From the NCBI GenBank assembly GCA_040384265.1, contig JAZKJM010000005.1, positions 1-51,165 on the forward strand: a stretch of DNA of 51,165 nucleotides. The letters run 5' to 3'. The notes under the pieces are model-generated. The model ran no database searches, had not been told where the DNA came from, and saw only the letters and a list, made by a program, of their open reading frames with translations. Origin of the DNA: Pseudomonadota bacterium. Lineage in GTDB: Bacteria; Pseudomonadota; Alphaproteobacteria; Rickettsiales; UBA3002. Position numbers and translations under genes: made by a program. Of the stretch, positions 41,201 to 50,591 are shown in pieces. Positions within the stretch are counted from its first letter, which is position 1; every line of letters starts with the position of its first letter.

Positions 41201-42361
41201 ATGACCCGCCCACTCACGATCACGATGATTGCCGGTGAAACCTCCGGCGACCAGCTCGGCGGCTGGCTGATGGCCGCCATCCGCGCCAAGCGGCCGGATG
41301 TGCAGTTCAACGGCCTCGGCGGCCCGATGATGGAAGCGCAGGGCTTAAGCAGCCTGTTTCCCATCCGCGAGATTGCGCTTATCGGCATCGCTGAAGTGCT
41401 ACCGCACGTGTTCACCATCAAGCGCCGCATCCGCGATATGGTTGCGTTTATCGAAGCGCAGCAGCCGGATGTCGTCATCAGCATCGACTCGCCGGGCTTT
41501 GTGCTGCGCGTCATGAAACAGCTGCACGCGCGCGGCAAGGTACGCCCGAAACTGGTGCATTATGTCGCGCCAACCGTTTGGGCCTACCGGCCGGAGCGTG
41601 CTAAAATCGTCGCCGAGCGGTTCGATCATTTGCTGTGCCTGCTGCCATTTGAGCCGCCCTATTTCACGGCGGAAAAACTGCCCGCCACCTTCATCGGTCA
41701 CGAAATCGCCTGGTGGTGGAAAACGCGCGGCGATGGCGCCGCCTTCCGCGCCCGCCACGGCATTGCGCCCACCACGCCGCTACTCGCCGTTTTCCCCGGC
41801 AGCCGCAACGGCGAAATCAACAAGCTTTGGCCGGATTTCAAAGCCGGGCTGGAGCGGCTGAAGGCGCGCATTCCGGATCTCGAAATTGTCATTCAGGTGC
41901 AGCCCGGTCTTATCGAGCGCCTGCGCGCGGAAACGGCTGGCTGGGCAGTCAAAGCGCTGATCATACCCAACACGGATGAGAAAAAAGACCTGTTCGCCGC
42001 CGCCACCGCCGCACTCGCCAAATCCGGCACTATCGGGCTTGAATGCGCGCTGGCGGGCCTGCCCAGCATCATCGCCTATCGGGGTAGCGCCATCACCGCC
42101 TATATGGTGCGGCGGATGATTAAAATCAAATACGCCAACCTCGCCAATTTGCTCGCTGATCGCCTCATTATCCCCGAGCTGATTCAGGAAGACTGCACGC
42201 CGGAGAAAATTGAAGCAAACCTGCTGCCGCTACTCACTGATGAGCAGGCCCGCGCAGCGCAGCGCGCCAACCTCGCCCACATCGCCGATTTACTCGGCGT
42301 GAACGATGCCCTCTCGCCAAGCGAAAAGGGTGCGGATGTGGTGCTTGGGATGTTAAACTGA
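41201..42361 (+). CDS. lpxB: Lipid-A-disaccharide synthase
   Basis: The 386-aa GT-B glycosyltransferase joins lipid X to UDP-diacylglucosamine. Markers are MIAGETSGDQLGGWLM at the start, ISIDSPGFVLRVMK, HYVAPTVWAYRPERA and LAVFPGSRNGEI. Its ATG lies one base after the lpxI stop. The end overlaps the convergent recG gene by 9 bp. It closes the lipid A block in this window; lpxC, lpxK and later genes are elsewhere. Confidence 0.96.
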   Translation: MTRPLTITMIAGETSGDQLGGWLMAAIRAKRPDVQFNGLGGPMMEAQGLSSLFPIREIALIGIAEVLPHVFTIKRRIRDMVAFIEAQQPDVVISIDSPGFVLRVMKQLHARGKVRPKLVHYVAPTVWAYRPERAKIVAERFDHLLCLLPFEPPYFTAEKLPATFIGHEIAWWWKTRGDGAAFRARHGIAPTTPLLAVFPGSRNGEINKLWPDFKAGLERLKARIPDLEIVIQVQPGLIERLRAETAGWAVKALIIPNTDEKKDLFAAATAALAKSGTIGLECALAGLPSIIAYRGSAITAYMVRRMIKIKYANLANLLADRLIIPELIQEDCTPEKIEANLLPLLTDEQARAAQRANLAHIADLLGVNDALSPSEKGADVVLGMLN

Positions 42362-44497
42362 TTTCAACTGCACCATCGCCGCGTCGTATTCAAACAGCAT
42401 AAGCAGCATGCGCAGGGCCTGACCGCGCGTGTCGAGCAGGTCGGGGTCGCGCGTTAGCACCAGCTTGGCGTCATCATGCGCGATGCGCAATAGGGGCAGA
42501 TGGTGCTCCAAATCCGCCATCACGAAATCGGGCATGCCGGTTTGGCGCAGGCCGAGCATATCGCCCGCGCCGCGCAGGCGGAGGTCTTCCTCGGCAATCA
42601 CGAAACCATCGTTCGTTTCGCGCAAAATATTCAGCCGTGCTTTCGAGGTTTCCGAAAGCGTATCATGATACATCAGCACGCAGCGTGAGGGTTTATCGCT
42701 GCGGCCCACGCGGCCGCGCAGCTGGTGCAACTGGGCAAGGCCGAAGCGCTCGGCATGCTCGATCACCATCACCGTTGCTTCCGGCACGTTGACGCCGACC
42801 TCTACCACCGTTGTCGCAATCAGCAGCTGCACCGCGCCATGGGCGAAGGCTTGCATCACCGTTTCGCGCTCGGCCAGTTTCATGCGGCCATGCACCAGCC
42901 CCACTTTGCCGGGAAAACGCGCGCTCAGCTCGGTGAAGCGCTCCTGCGCCGCCGCCAGATCCAGCGCGGAGGCCGCCTTCTCCGCTTCCGTCGGCGCGTC
43001 GATCAGCGGGCAGACCCAATAGGCTTTTTCGCCTTTGCTGAGCACACGCGCGAGCCCCTGAATCACCTCATCTGCACGCGCGAAGGGCACGGCGATGGTC
43101 TCGATTTCCTTGCGCCCCGGCGGCCGTTCGGTGAGGCTGGATATTTCCATGTCGCCATAGAGGGTCATGCCGAGGCTGCGCGGGATGGGGGTGGCCGTCA
43201 TCTGCAGCAAATGCGGCGCATTGCCTTTGCTCGCCAGCCGCATGCGCTGGCCGACACCGAAGCGGTGCTGCTCATCGATCACCATCAGCGCGAGGGCGCG
43301 AAACTCCACCGCGTCCTGAAACAGCGCGTGGGTGCCGACCACCATATCCACATCCCCCGCCGCGATGGCGGCGCGCACGGTGGCTTGCTCTGCTTTGCGC
43401 ATTTTTCCCGAGAGCAGCGCAAGGCGGATGCCTGCGGTGAGCGCCAGGGGCCCAAGTGTTTCCATATGCTGGCGCGCCAGCAGGTCGGTCGGCGCCATCA
43501 GGCAGGCCTGAAATCCGTTCGCCACTGCTTGCGCCATCGCCGCGAAGGCGAGGATGGTTTTGCCGCTGCCCACATCGCCCTGCAGCAGCCGCACCATGCG
43601 ATGGCCGGATTGCATATCCTGGGCAATATCCGCCAGCACCGCGTTCTGCCCGTTGGTCAGGGTGAAGGGCAACGCCGTGCGCCACGCGGCTTCCATCGCG
43701 TCGTCATGGGCGATGATGGAGGATGGCTGCCGCTGCACCATCCGCCGCGCGAGGGCGAGCGCGAGCTGGTTGGCGAGCAATTCATCATACGCCAGACGGC
43801 GGCGCGCGGCACCCAGCGGCGCAACATCCATGTCCTCCACCGGGTGGTGCAGCTGGTTGACGCTTTGGGTAAACGGCGCGAAGCCCTGCTCGGCCATGAA
43901 AGCCGCGTCCTGCCATTCCGGCAACGGCTGCAGGCGGGTGAGCGCCTGATCCATCGCCCGATACAGCATGCGCTGCGACAGCCCGGCGCTAAGTGGATAA
44001 ATGGGGGCAAGCGTCAGCACCTGCGCCGCTTTGGCGATGGGGGCCATAATATCCGGATGGGCGATGGTGGGCTGGCCGTCATACCACTCCACCGTGCCGC
44101 AAATAATCTGCTTGGTGCCAACCGGAATTTGGCGGCCGACATAATTATCCTTCACATGGAAAAAACTCAGCAGCAGGATGCCCGTGCTATCGCGCGTGAC
44201 AACACGATAAGGCACGCGGGAGCGCGCAGGTGGCGGCGCGATATGCTCGACGATTTCAACCTCGACGCTGGCATATTCCCCGGCTTTGAGGTTGGCCACC
44301 GGCGTCATCACCCGCCGGTCGAGCACGCTTGTGGGAAGGTGAAACACCAGATCGCGCACGATGGGGTCACGCTGTTGGCTTTCCTCAGTGGCGCGGGTTG
44401 GCCGCAGCAGCTTCGCGAGCGACGCGGTGGCCGCCGGGCCGATGAATTTCAGCGCCGTGACCGGTGTAAACCATGGATATAGCGCGGATGGGCGCAT
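42353..44497 (-). CDS. recG: ATP-dependent DNA helicase RecG
   Basis: The 714-aa superfamily 2 helicase remodels stalled forks and recombination intermediates. It shows an N-terminal wedge/OB domain (about residues 60-160), Walker A GDVGSGKT, the DEQH box in VIDEQHRFGVGQ, TATPIPRSL, and the C-terminal RGRVGRSDKPS and GFVIAEEDLRLRGAGDMLG motifs. ATG 44497 is preferred over upstream TTG codons at 44521-44524. It lies 4 bp after the PAS/GGDEF gene, so the two are probably co-transcribed. Confidence 0.96.
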   Translation of the reverse strand: MRPSALYPWFTPVTALKFIGPAATASLAKLLRPTRATEESQQRDPIVRDLVFHLPTSVLDRRVMTPVANLKAGEYASVEVEIVEHIAPPPARSRVPYRVVTRDSTGILLLSFFHVKDNYVGRQIPVGTKQIICGTVEWYDGQPTIAHPDIMAPIAKAAQVLTLAPIYPLSAGLSQRMLYRAMDQALTRLQPLPEWQDAAFMAEQGFAPFTQSVNQLHHPVEDMDVAPLGAARRRLAYDELLANQLALALARRMVQRQPSSIIAHDDAMEAAWRTALPFTLTNGQNAVLADIAQDMQSGHRMVRLLQGDVGSGKTILAFAAMAQAVANGFQACLMAPTDLLARQHMETLGPLALTAGIRLALLSGKMRKAEQATVRAAIAAGDVDMVVGTHALFQDAVEFRALALMVIDEQHRFGVGQRMRLASKGNAPHLLQMTATPIPRSLGMTLYGDMEISSLTERPPGRKEIETIAVPFARADEVIQGLARVLSKGEKAYWVCPLIDAPTEAEKAASALDLAAAQERFTELSARFPGKVGLVHGRMKLAERETVMQAFAHGAVQLLIATTVVEVGVNVPEATVMVIEHAERFGLAQLHQLRGRVGRSDKPSRCVLMYHDTLSETSKARLNILRETNDGFVIAEEDLRLRGAGDMLGLRQTGMPDFVMADLEHHLPLLRIAHDDAKLVLTRDPDLLDTRGQALRMLLMLFEYDAAMVQLKSV

Positions 44498-44501
44498 GGC
44501 A

Positions 44502-45443
44502 TCAGGCGTTGCCGAGCTCAACAAGCGTGTTGCGCTCGTTCGGGTCCAGCTCCTGCATCACTTTCTCACAGCGCTCGAACACTTCCTCCGCCCCTTTGGC
44601 GCTCAGCATATCGAAGCCGATGCAGGTGGTAATGGTGAAGTTCGGTTTGCCACCGAAATCGATGCGGTAATTGCTGACCTTCCAGCGCAGCCGGTTGAGC
44701 ACCACGCGGCTGGATTCGCGGCTGATATCGAACAGCACCACGCCGAGCGTATGATCCGACAATGCGAAAATAAGGTCCTCCGCGCGGAAGGTGCTGCGGC
44801 AGCAATGATAGGCATGCATCAGCAATTGCGCGCAGGCATCCTTGCCATATTTGGCGAGGCTTTTCTGGTGGCGATCCAACCGCACCAGCGCGAACACCAC
44901 ATTCATATTGGTTTCCGCAAGATAGGTTTCCAGCAGTGGCAGGAATTCCTTCGCGGTTTTATGGTTCGGCAAGCCCGTCGCTTCGTCGATTTCCTTGCGG
45001 CCATCGAGGTTGAGGCTGATGAATTCGCGCAGTTTGCGCGCCGCGGTTTGCTCGTGATCGTTCGGGAACACAAGCTGGAAGCAGGCATTCATGCCGCTGG
45101 CCATCATCCGCGTCAGCGTACAGTTAACGGCGACTTCCTCACCGCTGCGTTGGCGCAGCCGCACATCGCGCTGGCGTTGGAAGATATCGCCGAAATCGGG
45201 TGCATCGGCGGTGAATTCAAGGTCTTCCGTCAGCGCCAACGCGGTTTTCTGGCTCAGAATCGTTTCAAGCTTGCGGCCAATGACTTCGCCGGGCTCATAG
45301 CCTAAAAGCTGCTCCACAGAGCGGTTCATACTGCTGATAATCAGCGATTTTTCCTGATTATCCTGCACTACCACCAGCATCCCCTCGCCTTTGCGCGCCG
45401 TGCCGAGTTGGGATGGGGCCTGCTCGATTACTTCTGCCTTCAT
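44502..45443 (-). CDS. PAS domain protein with degenerate GGDEF domain
   Basis: The 313-aa protein has an N-terminal PAS domain (about residues 22-125, with SLIISSMNRSVEQLLGYEPG and GRKLETIL). A linker leads to a GGDEF-like domain introduced by DEATGLPNHKTA (153-164). At the active-site turn the sequence is ALSDHTLGVVLFD, so GGDEF is replaced by SDHTL (229-233) and diguanylate cyclase activity is unlikely. It may be a sensor that binds GTP or a partner. ATG 45443 follows GGAG. A sigma-70-like promoter lies about 35 bp upstream, and recG follows after 4 bp. Confidence 0.82.
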   Translation of the reverse strand: MKAEVIEQAPSQLGTARKGEGMLVVVQDNQEKSLIISSMNRSVEQLLGYEPGEVIGRKLETILSQKTALALTEDLEFTADAPDFGDIFQRQRDVRLRQRSGEEVAVNCTLTRMMASGMNACFQLVFPNDHEQTAARKLREFISLNLDGRKEIDEATGLPNHKTAKEFLPLLETYLAETNMNVVFALVRLDRHQKSLAKYGKDACAQLLMHAYHCCRSTFRAEDLIFALSDHTLGVVLFDISRESSRVVLNRLRWKVSNYRIDFGGKPNFTITTCIGFDMLSAKGAEEVFERCEKVMQELDPNERNTLVELGNA

Positions 45444-45464
45444 GATGCGCTCCGCGCTTGCGAA

Positions 45465-45507
45465 TTGACTCAATCCCACTATGTTGCCAGCCACACAAAT
45501 GAGTCAA
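45465..45507. promoter_or_regulatory. Divergent promoter region with TTGACTCA inverted repeat
   Basis: TTGACTCA (45465-45472) and TGAGTCAA (45500-45507) are perfect inverted arms 27 nt apart, between the PAS/GGDEF gene and sdhE. Each arm supplies a -35-like TTGACT facing its own gene. For the minus strand, CATAGT (45483-45478) lies 18 nt downstream and makes a good -10. The plus-strand -10 is unclear. Confidence 0.5.
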
Positions 45508-45511
45508 GAAC

Positions 45512-45796
45512 ATGCATGCCCAATCCGATTTAAACCGCCCATTACCCCGCGAGCTGTGGCTGAAGCGCCTAACCTATCGCAGCTGGCATCGCGGCTGTAA
45601 GGAAACCGACCTGGTGCTGGGCACCTATTGCGCCACCCATGTGGAGCAGCTGGACACCGCGCAAATGGCGCTTTTCGAGGCGTTTCTGGATGAGGACGAT
45701 GCCGATATCTGGAGCTGGCTGACCGAAAAAACACCCTGCCCCAACCCGGCTTACACCGCGCTGCTGGCCGACCTGCGCGCGTTGAAAATCGCGTAA
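45512..45796 (+). CDS. sdhE: FAD assembly factor SdhE
   Basis: The 94-aa protein is the succinate dehydrogenase assembly factor (SdhE/SDHAF2, DUF339), which helps attach FAD covalently to the SdhA flavoprotein. The diagnostic RGCKETDLVLG occupies about residues 27-37, with LTYRSWHRG before it and DIWSWLTEKTPCP near residue 65. It is 5 bp upstream of mfd, the usual alphaproteobacterial pairing. No clear ribosome site precedes ATG 45512. Confidence 0.93.
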   Translation: MHAQSDLNRPLPRELWLKRLTYRSWHRGCKETDLVLGTYCATHVEQLDTAQMALFEAFLDEDDADIWSWLTEKTPCPNPAYTALLADLRALKIA

Positions 45797-45801
45797 ACCC
45801 C

Positions 45802-48800
45802 ATGGCGCTTCCCACCAGTGCGATCAGCCGCCTTCGTGCCGGCACCACCGTGCCGTTCGCGCAAGCGCCCACCCCTGCGCACGCCTATATTCTCTGCCAT
45901 TTAGTGCGCCAGACCGGCAAGCCCGTTGTCCATCTGCTGCCGCAGGACAAGGATATGGCCAGTGTCGAAGCGCTCTGCCGCTTCCTTGCGCCCGAAATTC
46001 CCGTGCTCACCCTGCCCGCATGGGACACCCTTCCCTATGACCGCGTGAGCCCGAGCGCCGCCGTCACTGCCGCGCGGCTGGTGGCGCTGAGCCAACTGGC
46101 CACTACCCACACACAACCCTATATTCTGCTCACCACCGTCAACGCCGCCACACAAAAATTGTCGCCACGGGCACTGTTTGCGCAAGCGCGCTTTGCCATC
46201 GCCAAAGGCACCACACTGGCGCGCGATGCGCTGTTCACCTTCCTCACCAATAACGGCTACCAGCGCGTGGGCAAGGTGATGGAAGCCGGGGAATATGCCG
46301 TGCGCGGCTCGCTGATCGACCTATTTCCCAGCGGCCACGAGGAAGCGATCCGCATCGATATGTTCGGCGACGAGGTCGAATCCCTGCGCCGCTTCGACCC
46401 GCTCAGCCAAATCAGCGATGCGCCGGTCGAGGCGCTGGAACTGCGCCCGGTCAGCGAAGTGCTGCTGCAGCCCGACACCATTTCGCGTTTTCGTCAGCGC
46501 TATCTGGAATTGTTCGGCGCGGTGACGCGCGATGACCCGCTGTATGAATCCATCAGCGCCAGCCGTACCTATGCGGGCATGGAGCATTGGCTGCCGCTGT
46601 TTTACGACACGCTCGACACGCTCGCCGATTATACGCAAGGCGCGATTTTCAGCATGGATCACCGCGTCGATCCGCTCATCACCGAGCGCGACGAAGCCGT
46701 CGCCGATTATTACGACGCCCGAAAAACCATGCAGCGCAAGGACAGCGCCAATTATAATCCCGTGCCGCCGGAGCAGCTTTTTCTGCCGCATGACCGCTTC
46801 TACCGCATCTGGCGCGACCATCCGTGCGTCGCCCTCACGCCATTTGCGGCGGCGGATGCCGAGCCACTTTCCTTGCGGCCAAGCCCCCAGCTGTTCAACC
46901 GCCGCCACGAAGAAGGCCAGCACGCGCGCGATGTGATCCTCGATTACCTGAGCGCCGCCACCATCCCCGTGATCCTTGCCGCCAATTCCGCCGGGAGCGC
47001 GGACCGCATCGGCAAAATGCTGGGCGCAGCCAAGCACCAGCTGGTGGTGCTGCCCATCGAGCAAGGCTTCATCAGCCCGGAATTTATTCTGCTCACCGAG
47101 CAGGATATGTTCGGTGAGCGCATTATCCGCACGCAGAAGAAAAAGCGCAAATCCGAGGCGTTCCTTGCCGAAGCCGCGAGCTTTATCGAAGGCGAGCTGA
47201 TCGTCCACCGCGAGCACGGTATCGGCAGATTTGAAGGCCTCGTCACGGTCGAGATCGGCGACACAAAACATGACTGCCTGAAGCTGATTTACGACGGCGG
47301 CGACAAATTGTTCCTGCCGGTCGAAAACATCGATCTCGTCAGCCGCTACGGCACCGCCGAGGGCGAGGTCAGCCTCGATAAGCTGGGCGGCGTCGCCTGG
47401 CAGAAGCGCAAATCCGCCCTCAAAAAACGCCTTAAAATGGCGGCCGAGGCCCTCATCAGTGTCGCTGCCGCGCGCGCCGCGACGCCTGCGCCGGTGGTCG
47501 TCGCCGATACCGGGCTATACGACGAATTCATCGACCGCTTCCCCTACACCGAAACCGAGGATCAGCTGCAAGCCATCGACGATGTGCGCACCGACCTTGG
47601 CGCCGGCCACGCGATGGATCGCCTCGTCTGCGGCGATGTCGGGTTCGGCAAAACCGAAGTTGCCCTGCGCGCCGCGTTCATCGCCGCCAGCACGGGCATG
47701 CAGGTCGCCATCATCGCGCCAACAACCTTGCTCGCTCGCCAGCATTACCATACGTTTACCAAGCGCTTCGACGGCCTGCCGTTCACCATCCGCATGCTTT
47801 CGCGCCTGACCAGCACCAAGGACGCTGTCGACACCAAAGCGCTGCTGCCCGAAGGTAAGGTCGATATTGTGATTGGCACCCATGCGCTGCTGGCAAGCGG
47901 TGTGCAGTTCAAAAATCTCGGCCTTCTGGTGGTGGATGAAGAACAGCATTTCGGCGTCGCCCAGAAGGAAAAACTCAAGGCCCTCAAATCCAGCATCCAT
48001 GTGTTGACGCTCTCGGCCACGCCCATCCCGCGCACGCTGCAGCTCTCGCTTTCGGGCGTGCGCGAGCTGTCGCTCATCACCACTCCGCCGGTGGATCGTC
48101 TCGCCGTGCGCACCTATGTGATGCCCTATGACCCGGTGGTGCTGCGCGAAGCGATCCTGCGCGAATATAACCGTGGCGGTAAAATTTTCGTCGTCACCCC
48201 GCGCGTGAAATATATGGCGGAGCTACGCCAGAAGTTTGAAGAGCTGGTGCCGGAAGTGAAAATCGTCGCCGCTCATGGCCAGATGGGCGCTGTCGCGCTC
48301 GATAAGACCATGAACGAGTTTTATGACGGGAAATACGACCTGCTGCTCTCGACCTCGATTATCGAATCGGGCATCGACATCCCGACCGCCAACACCATGA
48401 TTATCGACCGCGCAGATATGTTCGGCCTCAGCCAGCTTTACCAGCTGCGCGGGCGCGTGGGCCGCAGCAAAACGCGCGCCTATGCCTACCTCACCCTGCC
48501 GCATGGGAAAAAGCTCAACCGCGAGGCCGAGCGGCGGCTGGAGGTGATGCAGCAGCTGGATGCGCTGGGCGCCGGGTTCCAACTGGCCAGCCACGATATG
48601 GACATCCGCGGCTTCGGCAATTTGCTGGGCGAGGAGCAATCCGGCCACGTAAAAGAGGTCGGTATCGAGCTTTACCAAGCCATGCTGGAGGAGGCGATTG
48701 CGGACATGAAACGCAAAACCTCCACCCACGGCGCGGTTGAATCCGCCGATTGGAGCCCGCAAATCAACCTCGGCATGTCGGTGCTCATTCCGGAATCCTA

Positions 48801-49218
48801 TGTCGAGGATCTGCCGTTGCGCCTCAGCCTCTACCGCCGCGCGGCGGGCCTTGCCAGCGCCGCCGAGCTTGAAAGCTTCGCCGCCGAGCTGGTCGATCGC
48901 TTCGGCACCAGCCCCATCGAGGTCGAGCATTTCATCGCCACCCTCCACATCAAGCTGCTGTGCAAACGTGCCGGCATCGTGCGGTTGGATGCCGGGCCCA
49001 AAGGCATGGTGCTGGCCTTCCGCGACAATAAATTCGCCCACCCGGCCGCCCTGCTCGACCATATCGCCCGCAACGTCGGCCGCATCAAGCTGCGCGCCGA
49101 CCAGACCCTGTTTGTGGGCGTGGACACCGGCGCGGATGCCCAACGCCTTAAAATTGCCGCGACCATTGCGGAGGAGATCACCGCATTGCTGCCTACCACA
49201 GCAGAAAAAGCGGCGTAA
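45802..49218 (+). CDS. mfd: Transcription-repair coupling factor Mfd
   Basis: The 1138-aa motor frees stalled RNA polymerase and recruits UvrA. The N-terminal UvrB-like module ends near residue 350. An RNA-polymerase-interaction domain follows (VHREHGIGRFEGL, with LFLPVENIDLVSRYG). The RecG-like translocase has Walker A GDVGFGKTEVALRAAF, DEEQHFGV, SATPIPRTL and RGRVGRSKTRAYAYL. A C-terminal TRCF domain follows (about 985-1080, including INLGMSVLIPESYV). All key motifs are intact. It is co-transcribed with sdhE. Confidence 0.97.
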   Translation: MALPTSAISRLRAGTTVPFAQAPTPAHAYILCHLVRQTGKPVVHLLPQDKDMASVEALCRFLAPEIPVLTLPAWDTLPYDRVSPSAAVTAARLVALSQLATTHTQPYILLTTVNAATQKLSPRALFAQARFAIAKGTTLARDALFTFLTNNGYQRVGKVMEAGEYAVRGSLIDLFPSGHEEAIRIDMFGDEVESLRRFDPLSQISDAPVEALELRPVSEVLLQPDTISRFRQRYLELFGAVTRDDPLYESISASRTYAGMEHWLPLFYDTLDTLADYTQGAIFSMDHRVDPLITERDEAVADYYDARKTMQRKDSANYNPVPPEQLFLPHDRFYRIWRDHPCVALTPFAAADAEPLSLRPSPQLFNRRHEEGQHARDVILDYLSAATIPVILAANSAGSADRIGKMLGAAKHQLVVLPIEQGFISPEFILLTEQDMFGERIIRTQKKKRKSEAFLAEAASFIEGELIVHREHGIGRFEGLVTVEIGDTKHDCLKLIYDGGDKLFLPVENIDLVSRYGTAEGEVSLDKLGGVAWQKRKSALKKRLKMAAEALISVAAARAATPAPVVVADTGLYDEFIDRFPYTETEDQLQAIDDVRTDLGAGHAMDRLVCGDVGFGKTEVALRAAFIAASTGMQVAIIAPTTLLARQHYHTFTKRFDGLPFTIRMLSRLTSTKDAVDTKALLPEGKVDIVIGTHALLASGVQFKNLGLLVVDEEQHFGVAQKEKLKALKSSIHVLTLSATPIPRTLQLSLSGVRELSLITTPPVDRLAVRTYVMPYDPVVLREAILREYNRGGKIFVVTPRVKYMAELRQKFEELVPEVKIVAAHGQMGAVALDKTMNEFYDGKYDLLLSTSIIESGIDIPTANTMIIDRADMFGLSQLYQLRGRVGRSKTRAYAYLTLPHGKKLNREAERRLEVMQQLDALGAGFQLASHDMDIRGFGNLLGEEQSGHVKEVGIELYQAMLEEAIADMKRKTSTHGAVESADWSPQINLGMSVLIPESYVEDLPLRLSLYRRAAGLASAAELESFAAELVDRFGTSPIEVEHFIATLHIKLLCKRAGIVRLDAGPKGMVLAFRDNKFAHPAALLDHIARNVGRIKLRADQTLFVGVDTGADAQRLKIAATIAEEITALLPTTAEKAA

Positions 49219-49238
49219 TCCACTGTTTTACTAAAAAA

Positions 49239-49284
49239 TTGTCATCAAACCGTAACACACATCGGCCTCCGGTCGGCTTACCAT
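49239..49284 (+). promoter_or_regulatory. PHO-box-like site and promoter of the 49292 gene
   Basis: TTGTCAT (49239-49245), CAAA, CCGTAAC (49250-49256) are two half-sites with 4-nt spacing. Exactly 22 nt later is the -10-like TACCAT (49279-49284). ATG 49292 follows after seven bases, so the transcript is predicted to be leaderless. The box is 18/20 identical to the one at 5796-5815. Confidence 0.62.
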
Positions 49285-49291
49285 AGTCGCC

Positions 49292-49864
49292 ATGGAGAAA
49301 AACGTGACGCATGACATCAACGCCCTGCCCCCCACTACACTCGCTGACGCCCGGGCCGCTGGCTGGCAGGTTGCACAGCTTAATTTGAGTGGAAGCAATC
49401 CCGAAGAAGGCTACCGCCAAGCCGGACTGCCAAAAAACAAGCGCGTTTTAGTGGTTATTGGCTATCAGGGCTGTAGCACCCATGATTTTCTGAAACTCGA
49501 AAACGAAGCCCGCACACAGGGCGCGGATCTGGTTGTCATTAACGGCAACACCACTGAAGCCGGTTCAGAGAAGCAAAACTACACCCCCCAGATCAATGTC
49601 CGCATCACTACACCCGAAGGCAAACCAACGCATCGACCATTAAACGGTCTCATCGTCACGCCGAAGAATGCTGACGGCACATTGATGTCACCCGCCCAAA
49701 TCAGCGAACTCGGAAACAAGCTCGGCATGCCCATCGCACGGGGTACGAACAGTAGCGACCCTGTGAGCAGCACTGGTGCAAAACTTTTTGAAAACGGCAA
49801 GCCGCTAGAATATTATAGAAAAGTGGGAATGCCGGAACGCGCAGGGGCATTCGCCCTTGGCTGA
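49292..49864 (+). CDS. 190-aa protein of unknown function, first gene of a PHO-box-led pair
   Basis: No family is recognised. The middle looks alpha/beta: strands RVLVVIGYQGCS (51-62, with a Cys61 in a nucleotide-loop-like turn), ADLVVINGN (78-86) and LNGLIVTP (118-125), separated by helices. The C-terminus is Gly/Ser/Asn-rich and polar. There is no signal peptide or membrane helix. The predicted promoter places ATG 49292 at the transcript start. The last 8 bases overlap the next gene, so the two products probably act together. Confidence 0.65.
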   Translation: MEKNVTHDINALPPTTLADARAAGWQVAQLNLSGSNPEEGYRQAGLPKNKRVLVVIGYQGCSTHDFLKLENEARTQGADLVVINGNTTEAGSEKQNYTPQINVRITTPEGKPTHRPLNGLIVTPKNADGTLMSPAQISELGNKLGMPIARGTNSSDPVSSTGAKLFENGKPLEYYRKVGMPERAGAFALG

Positions 49865-50582
49865 AGACCTCTCGCATAAGCACACTGGTCACCGAACCGG
49901 CTTGTGGCCACTTGCTGCCCTTGGGGCAACCGGGGCACTCATCGCTGCACCTTATTTACTGCCAATGGTCGGCATCGGCACCACCGGAACAGCAAGCGAA
50001 GTCATCGATCTTTTTCACGCCCATGACAGCACCAGCCCCGGCTTTGGGCTGGCAGGCCTTGTCAGCCGCGGCCTTGGCGCCATTCCCGGCGTGGGCGGCA
50101 CGCTTGCCGCTGGTGGTTGGGGCGCCATTGCCGCCACCAGCCTCATCGGCATCGGCGGTGTGTTGCTTGCCAACTGGATGGAGAAGCACGAAGACCCCAC
50201 GAAATTCCACTGGAGCAAAGTCATCCGCTACGGCTCGCTGGCGACGAGCATGCTGATCTCCCTGCCCGCGATCCTCACTGGCGTCAGCATTGGCATCACC
50301 TTTCTTTCCAGCTTATTTATCAGCCAGGCATCCACCTTCAATGCCCTCACTGCGGGGCTGAACAGCACCATCGGCAGCGCCAACATGGCCATCGGGGCAA
50401 GCAGCGGCGGCAGTGTGCTGGCAACCTTGCTGCCGCACCTGCTGAGCTGCGGGGCGGGCATCCTGCCCGTGTCGCTCGCCTATTTCATGAACCGCCAGCC
50501 GCCATCCACCCGGATCGAGGCATCCAGCGTTGTCGCGCAAAGCCCGCAGAAGCCCTTGCATCACGCGGCGCAGGCGCTATAA
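49857..50582 (+). CDS. 241-aa polytopic membrane protein of unknown function
   Basis: The start is TTG 49857, overlapping the previous stop by 8 bp; no in-frame Met occurs for about 35 codons and AGGGG lies upstream. The protein has four to five hydrophobic segments, rich in Gly and Ala: WPLAALGATGALIAAPYLLP, AAGGWGAIAATSLIGIGGVLL, MLISLPAILTGVSIGITFL, and GSVLATLLPHLLSCGAGILP. A charged loop NWMEKHEDPTKFHWSKVIRY separates helix pairs. No family is recognised. It is coupled to the 190-aa gene and sits 9 bp before parE. Confidence 0.68.
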   Translation: MAEDLSHKHTGHRTGLWPLAALGATGALIAAPYLLPMVGIGTTGTASEVIDLFHAHDSTSPGFGLAGLVSRGLGAIPGVGGTLAAGGWGAIAATSLIGIGGVLLANWMEKHEDPTKFHWSKVIRYGSLATSMLISLPAILTGVSIGITFLSSLFISQASTFNALTAGLNSTIGSANMAIGASSGGSVLATLLPHLLSCGAGILPVSLAYFMNRQPPSTRIEASSVVAQSPQKPLHHAAQAL

Positions 50583-50591
50583 CCACTCTCC

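Noticed and set aside
42725-44482. 585-codon open frame antisense to recG
   Set aside because: It is the shadow of the GC-rich recG coding strand; recG carries complete helicase motifs, while the antisense product is His/Arg/Gln-rich with no recognisable domain.
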